From the NCBI GenBank assembly GCA_947498645.1, contig CANMKS010000001.1, positions 2,084,032 through 2,148,031 on the forward strand: 64,000 nt of DNA, written 5' to 3'. The notes under the pieces are model-generated. The model did no database searches. It saw only the letters and a list, made by a program, of their open reading frames with translations, and had not been told where the DNA came from. The translations under genes were made by a program, and so were the position numbers. Numbering within the stretch: the stretch's first letter is position 1; each line of letters begins with the position of its first letter. This DNA is from an uncultured Paracoccaceae bacterium (GTDB lineage Bacteria > Pseudomonadota > Alphaproteobacteria > Rhodobacterales > Rhodobacteraceae). Positions 35,160-43,568 of the stretch are shown here, one piece after another.

Positions 35160-35870
35160 ATGAAAGACAATGAGCAGCGCATGACCAAGAACGATATATA
35201 TCTCGAAATGCGCAGGCGTATCTGCCTTCTTGATTATCAGCCTGGGGCGCGCCTGAACGAACGGGAATTGGCAGCGGAATTCGGCATCAGCCGCACGCCG
35301 ATGCGGGACGTGCTGCAAAAACTTGAACACAACGGCCTGATCTCAAGTCAGCACGGCCAAGGCACCGCGGTTACCTCAATCGACTTGAAATCCATGCGCG
35401 ATATCTACATCGTACGCATGCGGCTTATGGATGCGATGGGCGAGTCCACTCCGGCCCCTCGGAGCCCGGCTATACTGGACGAAATGCGCGAACTGGAAGC
35501 GCGCTGCGATGCCATGCTGCAGAATCACGACAAACGCGAATTCGCTCGGGTGCTCCTGCGCCTGCACAAAATCCTGCATGGATTGACCGCCAACGCGGTA
35601 CTGGAGGACATCAATGACACATTGTTCTATCAGTCCGCGCGTTTTTGGTTCCTGTTGCTAGATCGCGTCGATATGCGCGTCCAGGTCGAGGATTTGAAGG
35701 ATGAGATCCGAATGCTACGCCGCAGTTTGGAAATCGGCGATGTCAAGCTGACGGCCTCGATTCACAAAACCTATCTCGGGGTGGTCGTGTCTCGGCTGGA
35801 TGCCATCCAGGAGGAAGGCGGTGTTCGGTTCGAGGCCGGTCCATCCAAAACTGGAAGGGAAACGACGTGA
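35160..35870 (+). CDS. GntR-family (FCD-type) transcriptional regulator
   Basis: A 236-aa regulator. The N-terminal winged helix-turn-helix reads YQPGARLNERELAAEFGISRTPMRDVLQKLEHNGLI. The helical C-terminal half (about 80-220) looks like an FCD ligand-binding domain. This subfamily typically binds TTGGTATACCAA-like palindromes, and two such sites lie in the divergent promoter region at 30112 and 30206. It probably represses the island until a pathway intermediate binds. ATG 35160 fits the end of the upstream gene; ATG 35181 is an alternative. Its stop overlaps the next GTG start. Confidence 0.82.
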   Translation: MKDNEQRMTKNDIYLEMRRRICLLDYQPGARLNERELAAEFGISRTPMRDVLQKLEHNGLISSQHGQGTAVTSIDLKSMRDIYIVRMRLMDAMGESTPAPRSPAILDEMRELEARCDAMLQNHDKREFARVLLRLHKILHGLTANAVLEDINDTLFYQSARFWFLLLDRVDMRVQVEDLKDEIRMLRRSLEIGDVKLTASIHKTYLGVVVSRLDAIQEEGGVRFEAGPSKTGRETT

Positions 35871-36640
35871 CCAATAGTAGCGAACGTTCTTTGCTGTTCA
35901 TTTCCATGCTAGGCGAAGACGATCTATTCAACCCGGATCACTTTGGAAGCTTGTGTTCATCCGGCCAGGAAAAAGACTGGATCGTGGACTGGTTTAGGCC
36001 AGTGGCGCAAGAAACGGGTTTTTTACTATCCGGTGTCGACATTTGTCGCGGTGATGCACTGCCTGCAGTTGACGATGTCGACTGTGTCATCCTCGGCGGC
36101 ACGATGCATGTGGTTACCGAGGACCGCCCTTGGCTGCACGCGCTCTATGCCTGGCTGCGCCGGTATCGCGATGCCGGGAAACCTTTGCTTGGCATTTGTG
36201 GCGGGCATCAACTGGTGTCGACACAGTTCGAGGATGGCGTGCTTGACGGCCGAGCCGGGGGAACGCTTGCCGGAACATATGAGATTGAGCTGACAGACAT
36301 TGGGCGTCGTCACCCCCTATTTGAGGGCCTGTCCACATCCCCCCGTTTCAACTTTGCCAATTATCTGCACGTGACCCCGTCAGACGCGCAGAAGGCAAAG
36401 GTCCTGGCACGTATCGGTGAAAGCAGCGCCATCTGTATCGACCATGGCAACCACTGGTACACAACTCAATTCCATCCGGAATCCCGCCGATCCGTCTGGT
36501 CCTGTATGTATGGACAGACCGAACCAGAGCATGTCGGGAACTATTCCGATGATCAGGATGGCGCCGGTTTGATCCGAAACTTCATGAAGATCGCCGCGAA
36601 AGAGTTGAGTGAACAGCGTCCAGTCACGTTGAGCCAATAG
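35867..36640 (+). CDS. Class I glutamine amidotransferase-like hydrolase
   Basis: A 257-aa stand-alone GATase1-fold protein. The nucleophile cysteine is in LLGICGGHQLVS (about residue 110). The catalytic histidine and glutamate are in TQFHPES near residue 203. No synthetase domain is fused or adjacent, so it may work as a free amidase or gamma-glutamyl hydrolase rather than as an ammonia donor. The GTG start at 35867 overlaps the GntR stop (GTGA), placing it last in the island operon. Its exact substrate is unknown. Confidence 0.72.
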   Translation: MTNSSERSLLFISMLGEDDLFNPDHFGSLCSSGQEKDWIVDWFRPVAQETGFLLSGVDICRGDALPAVDDVDCVILGGTMHVVTEDRPWLHALYAWLRRYRDAGKPLLGICGGHQLVSTQFEDGVLDGRAGGTLAGTYEIELTDIGRRHPLFEGLSTSPRFNFANYLHVTPSDAQKAKVLARIGESSAICIDHGNHWYTTQFHPESRRSVWSCMYGQTEPEHVGNYSDDQDGAGLIRNFMKIAAKELSEQRPVTLSQ

Positions 36641-37313
36641 AGCCAATACTGAATCTGAACTCGTTTTTGCTTTTGTTCGGGAAAACTGTGTCAGCATTTG
36701 CGCAGATTTCTTCGGCGTACCTATTGGGAAATTGGCGTTGCCCTGATCTCGATGCCTTAAACAGGAGGTGGCGAACATTCGGCCTGGTCTCGGTTGGGTT
36801 CAACGCAATCGAATGCCTGGACTGGGGAAAAACAGCACTGCAACTACGTCGCTGAAAACGCGTCAGGTTCCTTAAAAACAATAGCGGCGGCTGCACAAGT
36901 CCGGAAAGTCCGCATCCTGTAGATCCGTGTTCTCTTTATCGCTGCGACATACGTAAACGGCTGGTCATCACGCCGCGCAGCAGCGCTGAAAATGATGCGG
37001 TCGTGGCGAATCTTCTGCTGCGAGCGCGTGCAGCGAGATTTTGACACTTCCGGTGTGGGCTCTTTCTTCTCTTTCGCAGCGCGGCGCATGAAGGTCCGCA
37101 ATGCCCAGAAGGGTCGGCGGTGCTGTCCGAAAAAGACAATCTATGTTGCCATAGGGGCCAAAGTGCTGTCCATATGGGTCAAACGATGTGGCCATTTACA
37201 CGCGCATGACTGATCGCCGGGCGGATTTACAACGTATCTACAGGGAAATCATTGGAAATTCCGATGATGGGCCCCATCTTAGAGTATCTAACGCACCGGT
37301 AGGGGGCAAAGAT
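36641..37313. other. Non-coding stretch between the catabolic island and folE2
   Basis: About 670 bases with only short overlapping open frames on both strands, none with recognisable protein features. I find no tRNA, inverted repeat pair or transposase remnant I can support. The stretch probably contains the folE2 promoter near its right end and marks the second border of the island. Confidence 0.55.
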
Positions 37314-38417
37314 ATGAACATCCATTTGTCAGAAATGGACCGGGAACCCACCAGACAAGAGGCCGAAGCGGCCCTTGCGCTGCTGCGCCGTTGGGCCGGC
37401 GATGTCACTGCCGAGGAAGTGGCGACACTGGACCCGCTTGTGTCGCGCCTGATTCCGGGGCAGGAGGTGTCGAATTATCCGGCCCTTGCCCGTGCGTATC
37501 CGGACGCTTTTGAAGTGGATGAGGCCTACAAAGCCTCGATGCCTGATTTGCAAAATGGCCCCGCCAGCCTGATCCGGGGGGCGCAGCAGCAGATACAGCA
37601 CGTGGGTATTTCCAATTTCCGCCTGCCGATCCGCTTTCATACCCGAGATGGCGGTGATCTGACGCTTGAAACATCGGTCACTGGTACGGTGTCGCTGGAG
37701 GCTGAAAAGAAGGGCATCAATATGTCCCGCATTATGCGGACCTTCTACAAACATGCCGAAGAGACATTCAGCTTTGAAGTGATCGAGCAGGCGCTGGATG
37801 CCTACAAGACCGATCTGGAAAGTTTCGATGCCCGCATTCAAATGCGGTTCAGCTTTCCGATGAAAGTTGACAGTCTCCGCTCTGGTTTGTCCGGCTATCA
37901 GTATTACGATATCGCGTTGGAGCTGGTAGAAAGCGCCGGTGTGCGCAAGAAGATCATCCATCTCGATTATGTGTATTCATCAACCTGCCCATGTTCGCTG
38001 GAACTGTCAGAACATGCCCGCCAATTCCGGGGCCAGCTTGCCACGCCGCATTCGCAACGATCCGTGGCGCGCATTTCGGTGTTGCTAGTGGGCGGGGCGG
38101 ATGTGCTGTGGTTCGAAGACCTGATCGACCGTGCCCGCGCCGCCGTGCCGACAGAAACGCAGGTCATGGTCAAACGCGAAGACGAACAGGCCTTTGCAGA
38201 ATTGAACGCCGCGAACCCGATCTTTGTTGAAGATGCCGCGCGCCTGTTTACCGAACAGTTACAACTGGACCCGCGCGTTTCGGATTTTCGCGTGATCGCC
38301 AGCCATCAGGAAAGCCTGCACAGCCATGACGCGGTGTCGGTGCTGACCGAAGGTAAGACATTTGCTGCGGAAAGCCTTGATCCACGGCTGTTCCAATCGC
38401 TGTTCCATACAGGCTAA
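37314..38417 (+). CDS. folE2: GTP cyclohydrolase FolE2 (type IB)
   Basis: A 367-aa enzyme for the first step of tetrahydrofolate and pterin synthesis (GTP to dihydroneopterin triphosphate). It belongs to the type IB family, which can use metals other than zinc. Diagnostic blocks are GISNFRLPIRFH, EKKGINMSRIMRTFYKHAEE and DYVYSSTCPCSLELSEHAR, which contains the catalytic cysteine. ATG 37314 is chosen for AGGGGG at 37301-37306; the frame stays open to 37188 but lacks family similarity there. No Zur box was evident by eye. Confidence 0.93.
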   Translation: MNIHLSEMDREPTRQEAEAALALLRRWAGDVTAEEVATLDPLVSRLIPGQEVSNYPALARAYPDAFEVDEAYKASMPDLQNGPASLIRGAQQQIQHVGISNFRLPIRFHTRDGGDLTLETSVTGTVSLEAEKKGINMSRIMRTFYKHAEETFSFEVIEQALDAYKTDLESFDARIQMRFSFPMKVDSLRSGLSGYQYYDIALELVESAGVRKKIIHLDYVYSSTCPCSLELSEHARQFRGQLATPHSQRSVARISVLLVGGADVLWFEDLIDRARAAVPTETQVMVKREDEQAFAELNAANPIFVEDAARLFTEQLQLDPRVSDFRVIASHQESLHSHDAVSVLTEGKTFAAESLDPRLFQSLFHTG

Positions 38418-38420
38418 GCG

Positions 38421-39188
38421 CTATTGGGGTGCTGCGATGCTGACCGGCAAATCGCCGATGCCGTCAATTGACACCGTCACATTCTGACCGGCCCTGATGG
38501 GCCGCGCTCCGACAGACGTGCCACAGGCAATGACATCGCCGGGGTTCAACGTCATGTCCTGCGACAGGTTGCTGATAATCACCGCTGGTGGCATGATCAT
38601 GTCCGATGCCGGATAGGATTGCCGCTCGCGGTCGTTGACAAAGGTTTTGATGGTCAGCTCCTGCCAGTCCACATCCGTTTGAATGACAGGGCCAATGACC
38701 CCGAAACCATCAAAACCCTTCGCACGGGTCCATTGGGGGAAAGAAGGGTCCGCCGTCAGAACCTCAAGCGCGGTGATATCGTTGACGCAGGTGTAACCAA
38801 AGATCGCGCTTTGTGCCTCCTCAATGCTCACGTTCTTGCAGGTCTGGCCGATGACGATCCCCAGCTCTCCTTCATAGATCACGCGCCCGATATCAGGTGG
38901 AAGCATGACCGTGCTGCCCGGCCCGGCAAGCGATGATAGCGGTTTGAGGAAGAACAGCGGATGCGTCGGTGGGGTCAGCCCATTCTGGGTGGCGGCAGCA
39001 TGGAAATTGTTCCAAAGCCCGATGAATTTGCCGGGCACACAGGGCGGCAAGATCGTTGCCCCCTCCAGCGATACGGCCGGACCGGAGTCCTTATCTGATC
39101 CAAGGGCTGTGCGCGGGTGCAACATGTCGTCGGCGATAACCCCGGTCAGCACCTGACCATCTGCCGTTTTGATACGTCCCCATTCCAT
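38421..39188 (-). CDS. Fumarylacetoacetate hydrolase (FAH)-family protein
   Basis: A 255-aa FAH-fold enzyme. Metal ligands are suggested by VIYEGELGIVIGQTCKNVS (two glutamates) and GYTCVNDITALEV (aspartate). SFPQWTRAKGFDGFGVIGPVI and GDVIACGTSVGARPIRAGQNV complete the pattern. The family includes fumarylpyruvate hydrolases, oxaloacetate decarboxylases and 2-hydroxyhepta-2,4-diene-dioate isomerases, so the reaction is uncertain. It is convergent with folE2, with only 3 bases between the stops. Confidence 0.85.
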   Translation of the reverse strand: MEWGRIKTADGQVLTGVIADDMLHPRTALGSDKDSGPAVSLEGATILPPCVPGKFIGLWNNFHAAATQNGLTPPTHPLFFLKPLSSLAGPGSTVMLPPDIGRVIYEGELGIVIGQTCKNVSIEEAQSAIFGYTCVNDITALEVLTADPSFPQWTRAKGFDGFGVIGPVIQTDVDWQELTIKTFVNDRERQSYPASDMIMPPAVIISNLSQDMTLNPGDVIACGTSVGARPIRAGQNVTVSIDGIGDLPVSIAAPQ

Positions 39189-39263
39189 CGCCGCTCTCCC
39201 GCTTTCAAAGTGATCGGGGTGAAGGATGCAACTTTAGGTTACATGCGGCAAGGTGTGGTTTTC

Positions 39264-39713
39264 TTAGGCAAAGACTGGCGTCTTGGTGGCCCTTGCATAG
39301 CAGCCAAGAACCATATCCCACCCTTTGAGGTAACTGGTGCTGACCGCATCCGCAGTGTCACCCAAGATATCAAAGCCGCCATGGGTCAACGCGCACAACG
39401 TGCCGTCTGCGGTTTCAGTAAACGTCACCGTAACGATGGTCGCTTCCTTCTCGCTGCGCCCCGGATGCCAGGAAAACGCCAGGTATTTGCCAGGATCATA
39501 GGCAATCAGCTTGCCCCAAACGGCGATCTCTCCATCTTCGCCCGTCTCGGTGATTTCGCCGTCCTTGTGGGTCGGAAAGGTCAGTCTGGACTTTGCCCCT
39601 TTGACCGAATGCGATGCCTTCGGCCACCATGTGTCGATCTGATCGGTAAACAGGGCAAAGGCCTCCGCAGCATTCAGCGGCACTGTCAGGGTCTTGTTGA
39701 TGGGGTCGTTCAT
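39264..39713 (-). CDS. SRPBCC/AHSA1-family START-like domain protein
   Basis: A 149-aa single-domain protein of the activator-of-Hsp90-ATPase homologue 1 (AHSA1)-like SRPBCC fold. It begins INKTLTVPLNAAEAFALFTDQIDTWWP and ends DILGDTADAVSTSYLKGWDMVLGCYA. These proteins hold a hydrophobic cavity for small ligands. Its start overlaps the ArsR regulator stop by 4 bases (ATGA), a very common pairing in bacteria, suggesting the regulator controls it or that the pair senses a ligand. Confidence 0.85.
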   Translation of the reverse strand: MNDPINKTLTVPLNAAEAFALFTDQIDTWWPKASHSVKGAKSRLTFPTHKDGEITETGEDGEIAVWGKLIAYDPGKYLAFSWHPGRSEKEATIVTVTFTETADGTLCALTHGGFDILGDTADAVSTSYLKGWDMVLGCYARATKTPVFA

Positions 39714-40027
39714 TTGGCGTTTCCTTTTGCTTTTTCTTCTGCGGCACGGGCAAAGGCGGTCAGCGCATCATCCCAGAGCGTATCCAGGTAACGGCGCAAA
39801 TTATCCACGCCATCGGGCGCAATGGCATAGAGCCTGCGGTTGCCTGATGGGGTGACGGTTAACAGTCCGGCATCGGACAGCACGCGCAGGTGCTGGCTGA
39901 CCGCCGGGCGGCTGACGTCCATGTCCCGCGCGATGGCCGCAACGGGCAAGGCGCCGCGGCGCAAGCGGTCAATGATGAGACGCCGTGTCGGATCGGCAAG
40001 GGCGGTTATTGCATCTTCGTAGGCCAT
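39710..40027 (-). CDS. ArsR-family winged-helix regulator
   Basis: A 105-aa winged helix-turn-helix protein: ITALADPTRRLIIDRLRRGALPVAAIARDMDVSRPAVSQHLRVLSDAGLLTVTPSGNRRLYAI. No cysteine metal site is present, so it belongs with the metal-independent ArsR proteins paired with AHSA1/SRPBCC partners. A perfect inverted repeat, GACTTAC-C-GTAAGTC, touches the start codon and probably mediates autoregulation. It is divergent from clpP. Confidence 0.87.
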   Translation of the reverse strand: MAYEDAITALADPTRRLIIDRLRRGALPVAAIARDMDVSRPAVSQHLRVLSDAGLLTVTPSGNRRLYAIAPDGVDNLRRYLDTLWDDALTAFARAAEEKAKGNAK

Positions 40028-40042
40028 GACTTACCGTAAGTC
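40028..40042. promoter_or_regulatory. Putative ArsR operator abutting the regulator start codon
   Basis: GACTTAC (40028-40034) and GTAAGTC (40036-40042) are perfect inverted arms around one central base, directly next to the ATG of the ArsR gene. A further half-site-like GGCTTACG lies at 40045-40052. The site would cover the start region and possibly the transcript start. Confidence 0.5.
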
Positions 40043-40076
40043 ACGGCTTACGATTCGTCAAACGTTTCCTGCGGCC

Positions 40077-40105
40077 CTTGAAGCCCCTGACACCGAACAC
40101 TAAGA
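40077..40105 (+). promoter_or_regulatory. Possible sigma-32 promoter of clpP
   Basis: CTTGAA at 40077-40082 followed after 17 bases by CTAAGA at 40100-40105, about 55 bases upstream of clpP. The -35 matches the heat-shock consensus and the -10 is only moderate. clpP is a heat-shock gene in related bacteria. Confidence 0.35.
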
Positions 40106-40159
40106 CTCTGTCAGGATAATTGAACTAGGACGGTCCCGTCCGAACATGAGGCAGTAAAT

Positions 40160-40780
40160 ATGCAAGACCCCGCCGAGACTTATATGAACCTTGTCCCAAT
40201 GGTGGTCGAACAGACCGCACGGGGTGAACGCGCCTACGACATCTTTTCGCGTCTGCTGAAAGAGCGGATCATTTTCGTGAACGGCCCTGTGCATGACGGG
40301 ATGAGCCAGTTGGTTGTCGCCCAGTTGTTGCACCTTGAATCAGAAAACCCGAAAAAAGAAATCAGCATGTACATCAACAGCCCCGGCGGCGTGGTGACAT
40401 CTGGTTTGTCGATCTACGACACAATGCAATACATCCGCCCCAAGGTCAGCACATTGGTCATCGGGCAGGCGGCGTCCATGGGGTCGCTTTTGCTGACAGC
40501 AGGCCATGAAGGGATGCGTTTCTCGCTGCCGAACTCTCGTGTGATGGTGCACCAGCCGTCTGGCGGCTATCAGGGGCAGGCGACCGATATCATGATCCAC
40601 GCAGCAGAGACGCAAAAGCTCAAGACGCGTCTGAATGAAATCTACGTGCGCCACACCGGCAATACGCTGAAAAAGGTGGAAGCCGCGCTGGAGCGTGACA
40701 ACTTTATGTCACCGGAAGAGGCGAAAGAGTGGGGTTTGATCGACGAAATCGTCGAAAACCGGACAAAAGCCGAAGATTAA
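40160..40780 (+). CDS. clpP: ATP-dependent Clp protease proteolytic subunit
   Basis: A 206-aa serine peptidase that forms the double-heptamer barrel used by ClpX and ClpA. The catalytic triad can be read as S106 ([11 protein letters not shown]), H131 (VMVHQPSGG) and D180 ([13 protein letters not shown]). [22 protein letters not shown] is the family signature. Length fits. A strong terminator follows the gene, and clpX has its own leader downstream, so the two are adjacent but probably separately expressed. Confidence 0.97.
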   Translation: MQDPAETYMNLVPMVVEQTARGERAYDIFSRLLKERIIFVNGPVHDGMSQLVVAQLLHLESENPKKEISMYINSPGGVVTSGLSIYDTMQYIRPKVSTLVIGQAASMGSLLLTAGHEGMRFSLPNSRVMVHQPSGGYQGQATDIMIHAAETQKLKTRLNEIYVRHTGNTLKKVEAALERDNFMSPEEAKEWGLIDEIVENRTKAED

Positions 40781-40800
40781 TCACGGGTTACGGGATTTTG

Positions 40801-40837
40801 AACAAACGCAGCATTATTGCTGCGTTTGTTTCCTTTT
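40801..40837 (+). terminator. Rho-independent terminator after clpP
   Basis: AACAAACGCAGCA (40801-40813) pairs perfectly with TGCTGCGTTTGTT (40818-40830) around a 4-base loop, followed by TCCTTTT. Confidence 0.85.
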
Positions 40838-40995
40838 CGGCGGATTTTCGACTCATTTGCAACGTACCGTTAGCGAGTTGATAAGCACATTGTGTGCAAG
40901 ATCATTTTGACATTGTGGACCTCGGCGGGCTGTCCTAGTGTTAGAAAAAGACAGCCCAAAGAAGTGTGAACGGCCCCAAGGCCAAGAGGTTTGAA

Positions 40996-42261
40996 ATGGC
41001 GAATAGCAGCGGCACTGACAGCAAGAATACGCTCTACTGCAGCTTTTGTGGCAAGAGCCAGCATGAAGTGCGCAAGCTGATCGCCGGCCCAACTGTTTTC
41101 ATTTGTGATGAATGTGTTGAGCTTTGCATGGATATCATCCGTGAAGAGACCAAGACAGCAGGGCTGAAAGCGGGTGATGGCGTGCCAACGCCGTCCGAAA
41201 TTTGTGGCGTGCTGGATGACTATGTCATTGGTCAATCGCATGCGAAACGGGTGCTTTCGGTGGCTGTGCATAACCACTACAAACGCCTGAACCACGCCGA
41301 TAAATCCGATATCGAGCTGGCGAAATCCAACATCATGCTGATCGGGCCGACCGGCTGTGGTAAGACGCTGCTGGCGCAAACGCTCGCACGTATCCTCGAT
41401 GTGCCATTCACCATGGCCGATGCAACCACACTGACCGAGGCCGGTTATGTGGGTGAGGACGTCGAAAACATCATTCTCAAGCTTTTGCAGGCGTCCGAAT
41501 ACAACGTGGAACGGGCACAGCGCGGCATCGTCTATATCGATGAGGTCGATAAGATCACCCGCAAGTCCGACAACCCGTCCATCACCCGTGATGTATCGGG
41601 CGAAGGTGTGCAGCAGGCGCTGCTGAAAATCATGGAGGGCACGGTTGCTTCTGTGCCGCCACAAGGTGGCCGTAAGCATCCGCAGCAGGAATTCCTGCAA
41701 GTGGACACCACAAACATTCTGTTCATCTGCGGCGGTGCATTTGCTGGCCTGGACAAGATCATCGCGCAGCGCGGCAAAGGCTCTGCCATGGGCTTTGGCG
41801 CTGATGTGCGCGAAGATGATGACCGCGGCATTGGTGAGATTTTCACCGATCTTGAACCAGAGGATCTGCTGAAATTTGGCCTGATCCCGGAATTCGTGGG
41901 TCGTTTGCCGGTTATCGCGACGCTGACCGACCTTGACGAAGACGCCCTGATCACGATCCTGACCCAACCCAAGAACGCGCTGGTCAAGCAATACCAACGC
42001 CTGTTCGATCTTGAGAGCACAAAACTGACCTTCACCGAAGATGCGCTGAGCGCTATCGCCAAGCGGGCGATTGAACGCAAAACCGGCGCGCGTGGTCTGC
42101 GGTCCATCATGGAAGATATCCTGCTGGATACCATGTTCGATCTGCCCGGTATGGATACGGTGACCGAAGTGGTCGTCAACGAAGAGGCTGTGTCCTCTGA
42201 GGTGGCCCCGCTGATGATCCACGACGAGGGCAAAAAGAAAGAACCTGCAACAGCGAGCTGA
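40996..42261 (+). CDS. clpX: ATP-dependent Clp protease ATP-binding subunit ClpX
   Basis: A 421-aa AAA+ unfoldase that feeds substrates to ClpP. The N-terminal zinc finger uses C15, C18, C37 and C40 (YCSFCGK ... ICDECVELC). Walker A is GPTGCGKT (117-124) and Walker B is [22 protein letters not shown] and [16 protein letters not shown] are typical of ClpX. ATG 40996 follows AAGAGG; the frame remains open to 40966 but that start has no site. Length is normal. Confidence 0.97.
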   Translation: MANSSGTDSKNTLYCSFCGKSQHEVRKLIAGPTVFICDECVELCMDIIREETKTAGLKAGDGVPTPSEICGVLDDYVIGQSHAKRVLSVAVHNHYKRLNHADKSDIELAKSNIMLIGPTGCGKTLLAQTLARILDVPFTMADATTLTEAGYVGEDVENIILKLLQASEYNVERAQRGIVYIDEVDKITRKSDNPSITRDVSGEGVQQALLKIMEGTVASVPPQGGRKHPQQEFLQVDTTNILFICGGAFAGLDKIIAQRGKGSAMGFGADVREDDDRGIGEIFTDLEPEDLLKFGLIPEFVGRLPVIATLTDLDEDALITILTQPKNALVKQYQRLFDLESTKLTFTEDALSAIAKRAIERKTGARGLRSIMEDILLDTMFDLPGMDTVTEVVVNEEAVSSEVAPLMIHDEGKKKEPATAS

Positions 42262-42264
42262 CCT

Positions 42265-42648
42265 TTGTCCGTCCATCACATCAGCACAGGATCCCCCTTC
42301 GAAGAACAGATCGGCTATAGCCGCGCAGTTGTGGCTGATGGCTGGGTGTTTGTGGCGGGGACAACGGGCTATGACTATGCCCAAATGGTCATGCCCGACA
42401 GCATTGAAGCGCAATGCAGCAATGCACTGGCCACAATCGCGAAAGCCCTGGAAGACGCGGGCAGCGGGCTCGACCATGTTGTGCGTGTCAATTACATCGT
42501 GCCGGACAAGGCGGAATGGCCAAAATGCTGGCCGGCGACCTCCAAGGCGTTTGCCAGAGCAAAGCCGGCGGCTACGATGATTTCGGCGGATCTGCAGAAC
42601 GCTGAAATGAAGATCGAAATCGAAGTGACTGCGCGAGTCCCCGCTTGA
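42265..42648 (+). CDS. RidA/YjgF-family protein (reactive imine deaminase type)
   Basis: A 127-aa RidA-like protein. Family wording includes [70 protein letters not shown]. The C-terminus reads [27 protein letters not shown]. The usual C-terminal arginine of active RidA deaminases is at TARVP. RidA proteins hydrolyse reactive enamines and imines released by PLP dehydratases. The start is TTG 42265, 3 bases after the clpX stop, without a strong ribosome-binding site, so coupling to clpX is probable. Confidence 0.82.
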   Translation: MSVHHISTGSPFEEQIGYSRAVVADGWVFVAGTTGYDYAQMVMPDSIEAQCSNALATIAKALEDAGSGLDHVVRVNYIVPDKAEWPKCWPATSKAFARAKPAATMISADLQNAEMKIEIEVTARVPA

Positions 42649-42709
42649 GTAGACTGGACCTTTCCTGCCGCTTGGTGCATGGATAGGCAACGCAATCCGG
42701 AGACGCGAC

Positions 42710-43093
42710 ATGGGCCTTGGTCACAACATCAAACGCATCTTTACATGGTGGGATGGGCAGTCTTTTGGCACTCAGCTTTGGACCAGTCGGAACGGCACCA
42801 AGGTTGGCGAAGATGCCGAAGGCAACGTCTATTACAACAATAGCGACGATAGCCGCCGCTGGGTGATCTACAACGGCGAAAACGAAGCGTCACGCGTGAG
42901 CCCGGACTGGCACGGGTGGCTGCACCGCACCTGGGACGAGCCGCCATCGCAGGTCGCGCTGAAGCATAAGGATTGGGAAAAGCCGCATCAGGAAAACCTG
43001 ACCGGCACCATGGCAGCCTATGCGCCTGCGGGCTCGATCCGCAAGTCAGCCCCGGCAAAGCGATCCGACTACGAGGCCTGGACACCGGAGTAA
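42710..43093 (+). CDS. NADH:ubiquinone oxidoreductase 17.2-kDa subunit (NDUFA12) family protein
   Basis: A 127-aa accessory complex I subunit homologue, found in alphaproteobacteria and mitochondria. The family core reads IFTWWDGQSFGTQLWTSRNGTKVGEDAEGNVYY, then RRWVIYNGENEASRVSPDWHGWLHRTWDEPPSQ, with the diagnostic P-x-W-x-x-W-(L/M)-H pattern. It attaches to the peripheral arm of complex I at the inner membrane. The nuo operon itself is not in the window, as usual for this gene. Confidence 0.93.
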   Translation: MGLGHNIKRIFTWWDGQSFGTQLWTSRNGTKVGEDAEGNVYYNNSDDSRRWVIYNGENEASRVSPDWHGWLHRTWDEPPSQVALKHKDWEKPHQENLTGTMAAYAPAGSIRKSAPAKRSDYEAWTPE

Positions 43094-43103
43094 GGACCAG
43101 CAG

Positions 43104-43568
43104 ATGCGGTCTTGTTTGACACTAATGCTCTTGATGCTTGCGGCACCTTTGCTGGCGCAGGATGAGATTGTCGTCACACCGCTGGAAGAGCTGATCGGTG
43201 AGCTGGTCACGACACCCAATGAGGTGACCGAAGAATACCTGACCACATCAACCGAAGCCCAAGCGCAACAGGTCTCGGTTGCTGAAGGTGGCGAGTTGCG
43301 TGTGCTTGATAAGCTGACCGGTGAGGTCAAGGATCTGTCACTGCAAAACGGCGAGATGGCTGCACTTGGGTTTCTGGCCGTGACGCTGAAAGAATGCCGC
43401 TATCCCGTCGACAATCCAACGGGTGATGCTTTTGCGCGGGTCGAAGTGGTTGACCGCAAGGAAAGCACACCGCTTTTTGCAGGCTGGATTATCGCGACCG
43501 CTCCGGCACTTAACGCGATGGACCACCCACGTTACGATGTCTGGGCATTGCGCTGTATCACATCCTGA
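43104..43568 (+). CDS. DUF2155-domain secreted protein
   Basis: A 154-aa protein with a signal peptide (LTLMLLMLAAPLLA, cleavage before QD). A DUF2155 domain follows from about residue 60: ELRVLDKLTGEVKDLSLQNGEMAALGFLAVTLKECRYPVDNPTGDAFARVEV and FAGWIIATAPALNAMDHPRYDVWALRC. Two cysteines could pair in the periplasm. Function is unknown; the family is often encoded beside the NDUFA12-like gene in alphaproteobacteria, as here. AAGGA precedes ATG 43104. Its last 37 bases overlap the convergent aat gene. Confidence 0.88.
   Translation: MRSCLTLMLLMLAAPLLAQDEIVVTPLEELIGELVTTPNEVTEEYLTTSTEAQAQQVSVAEGGELRVLDKLTGEVKDLSLQNGEMAALGFLAVTLKECRYPVDNPTGDAFARVEVVDRKESTPLFAGWIIATAPALNAMDHPRYDVWALRCITS

Noticed and set aside
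36641..37313. tRNA or integrase attachment site at the right island border
   Set aside because: I looked for a cloverleaf and for direct repeats shared with 27674-28084 and could support none.
40870..42711. 613-aa open frame on the minus strand covering all of clpX
   Set aside because: It is antisense to an unmistakable clpX and its translation shows no protein features. GC-rich third positions in clpX suppress stops on the other strand.
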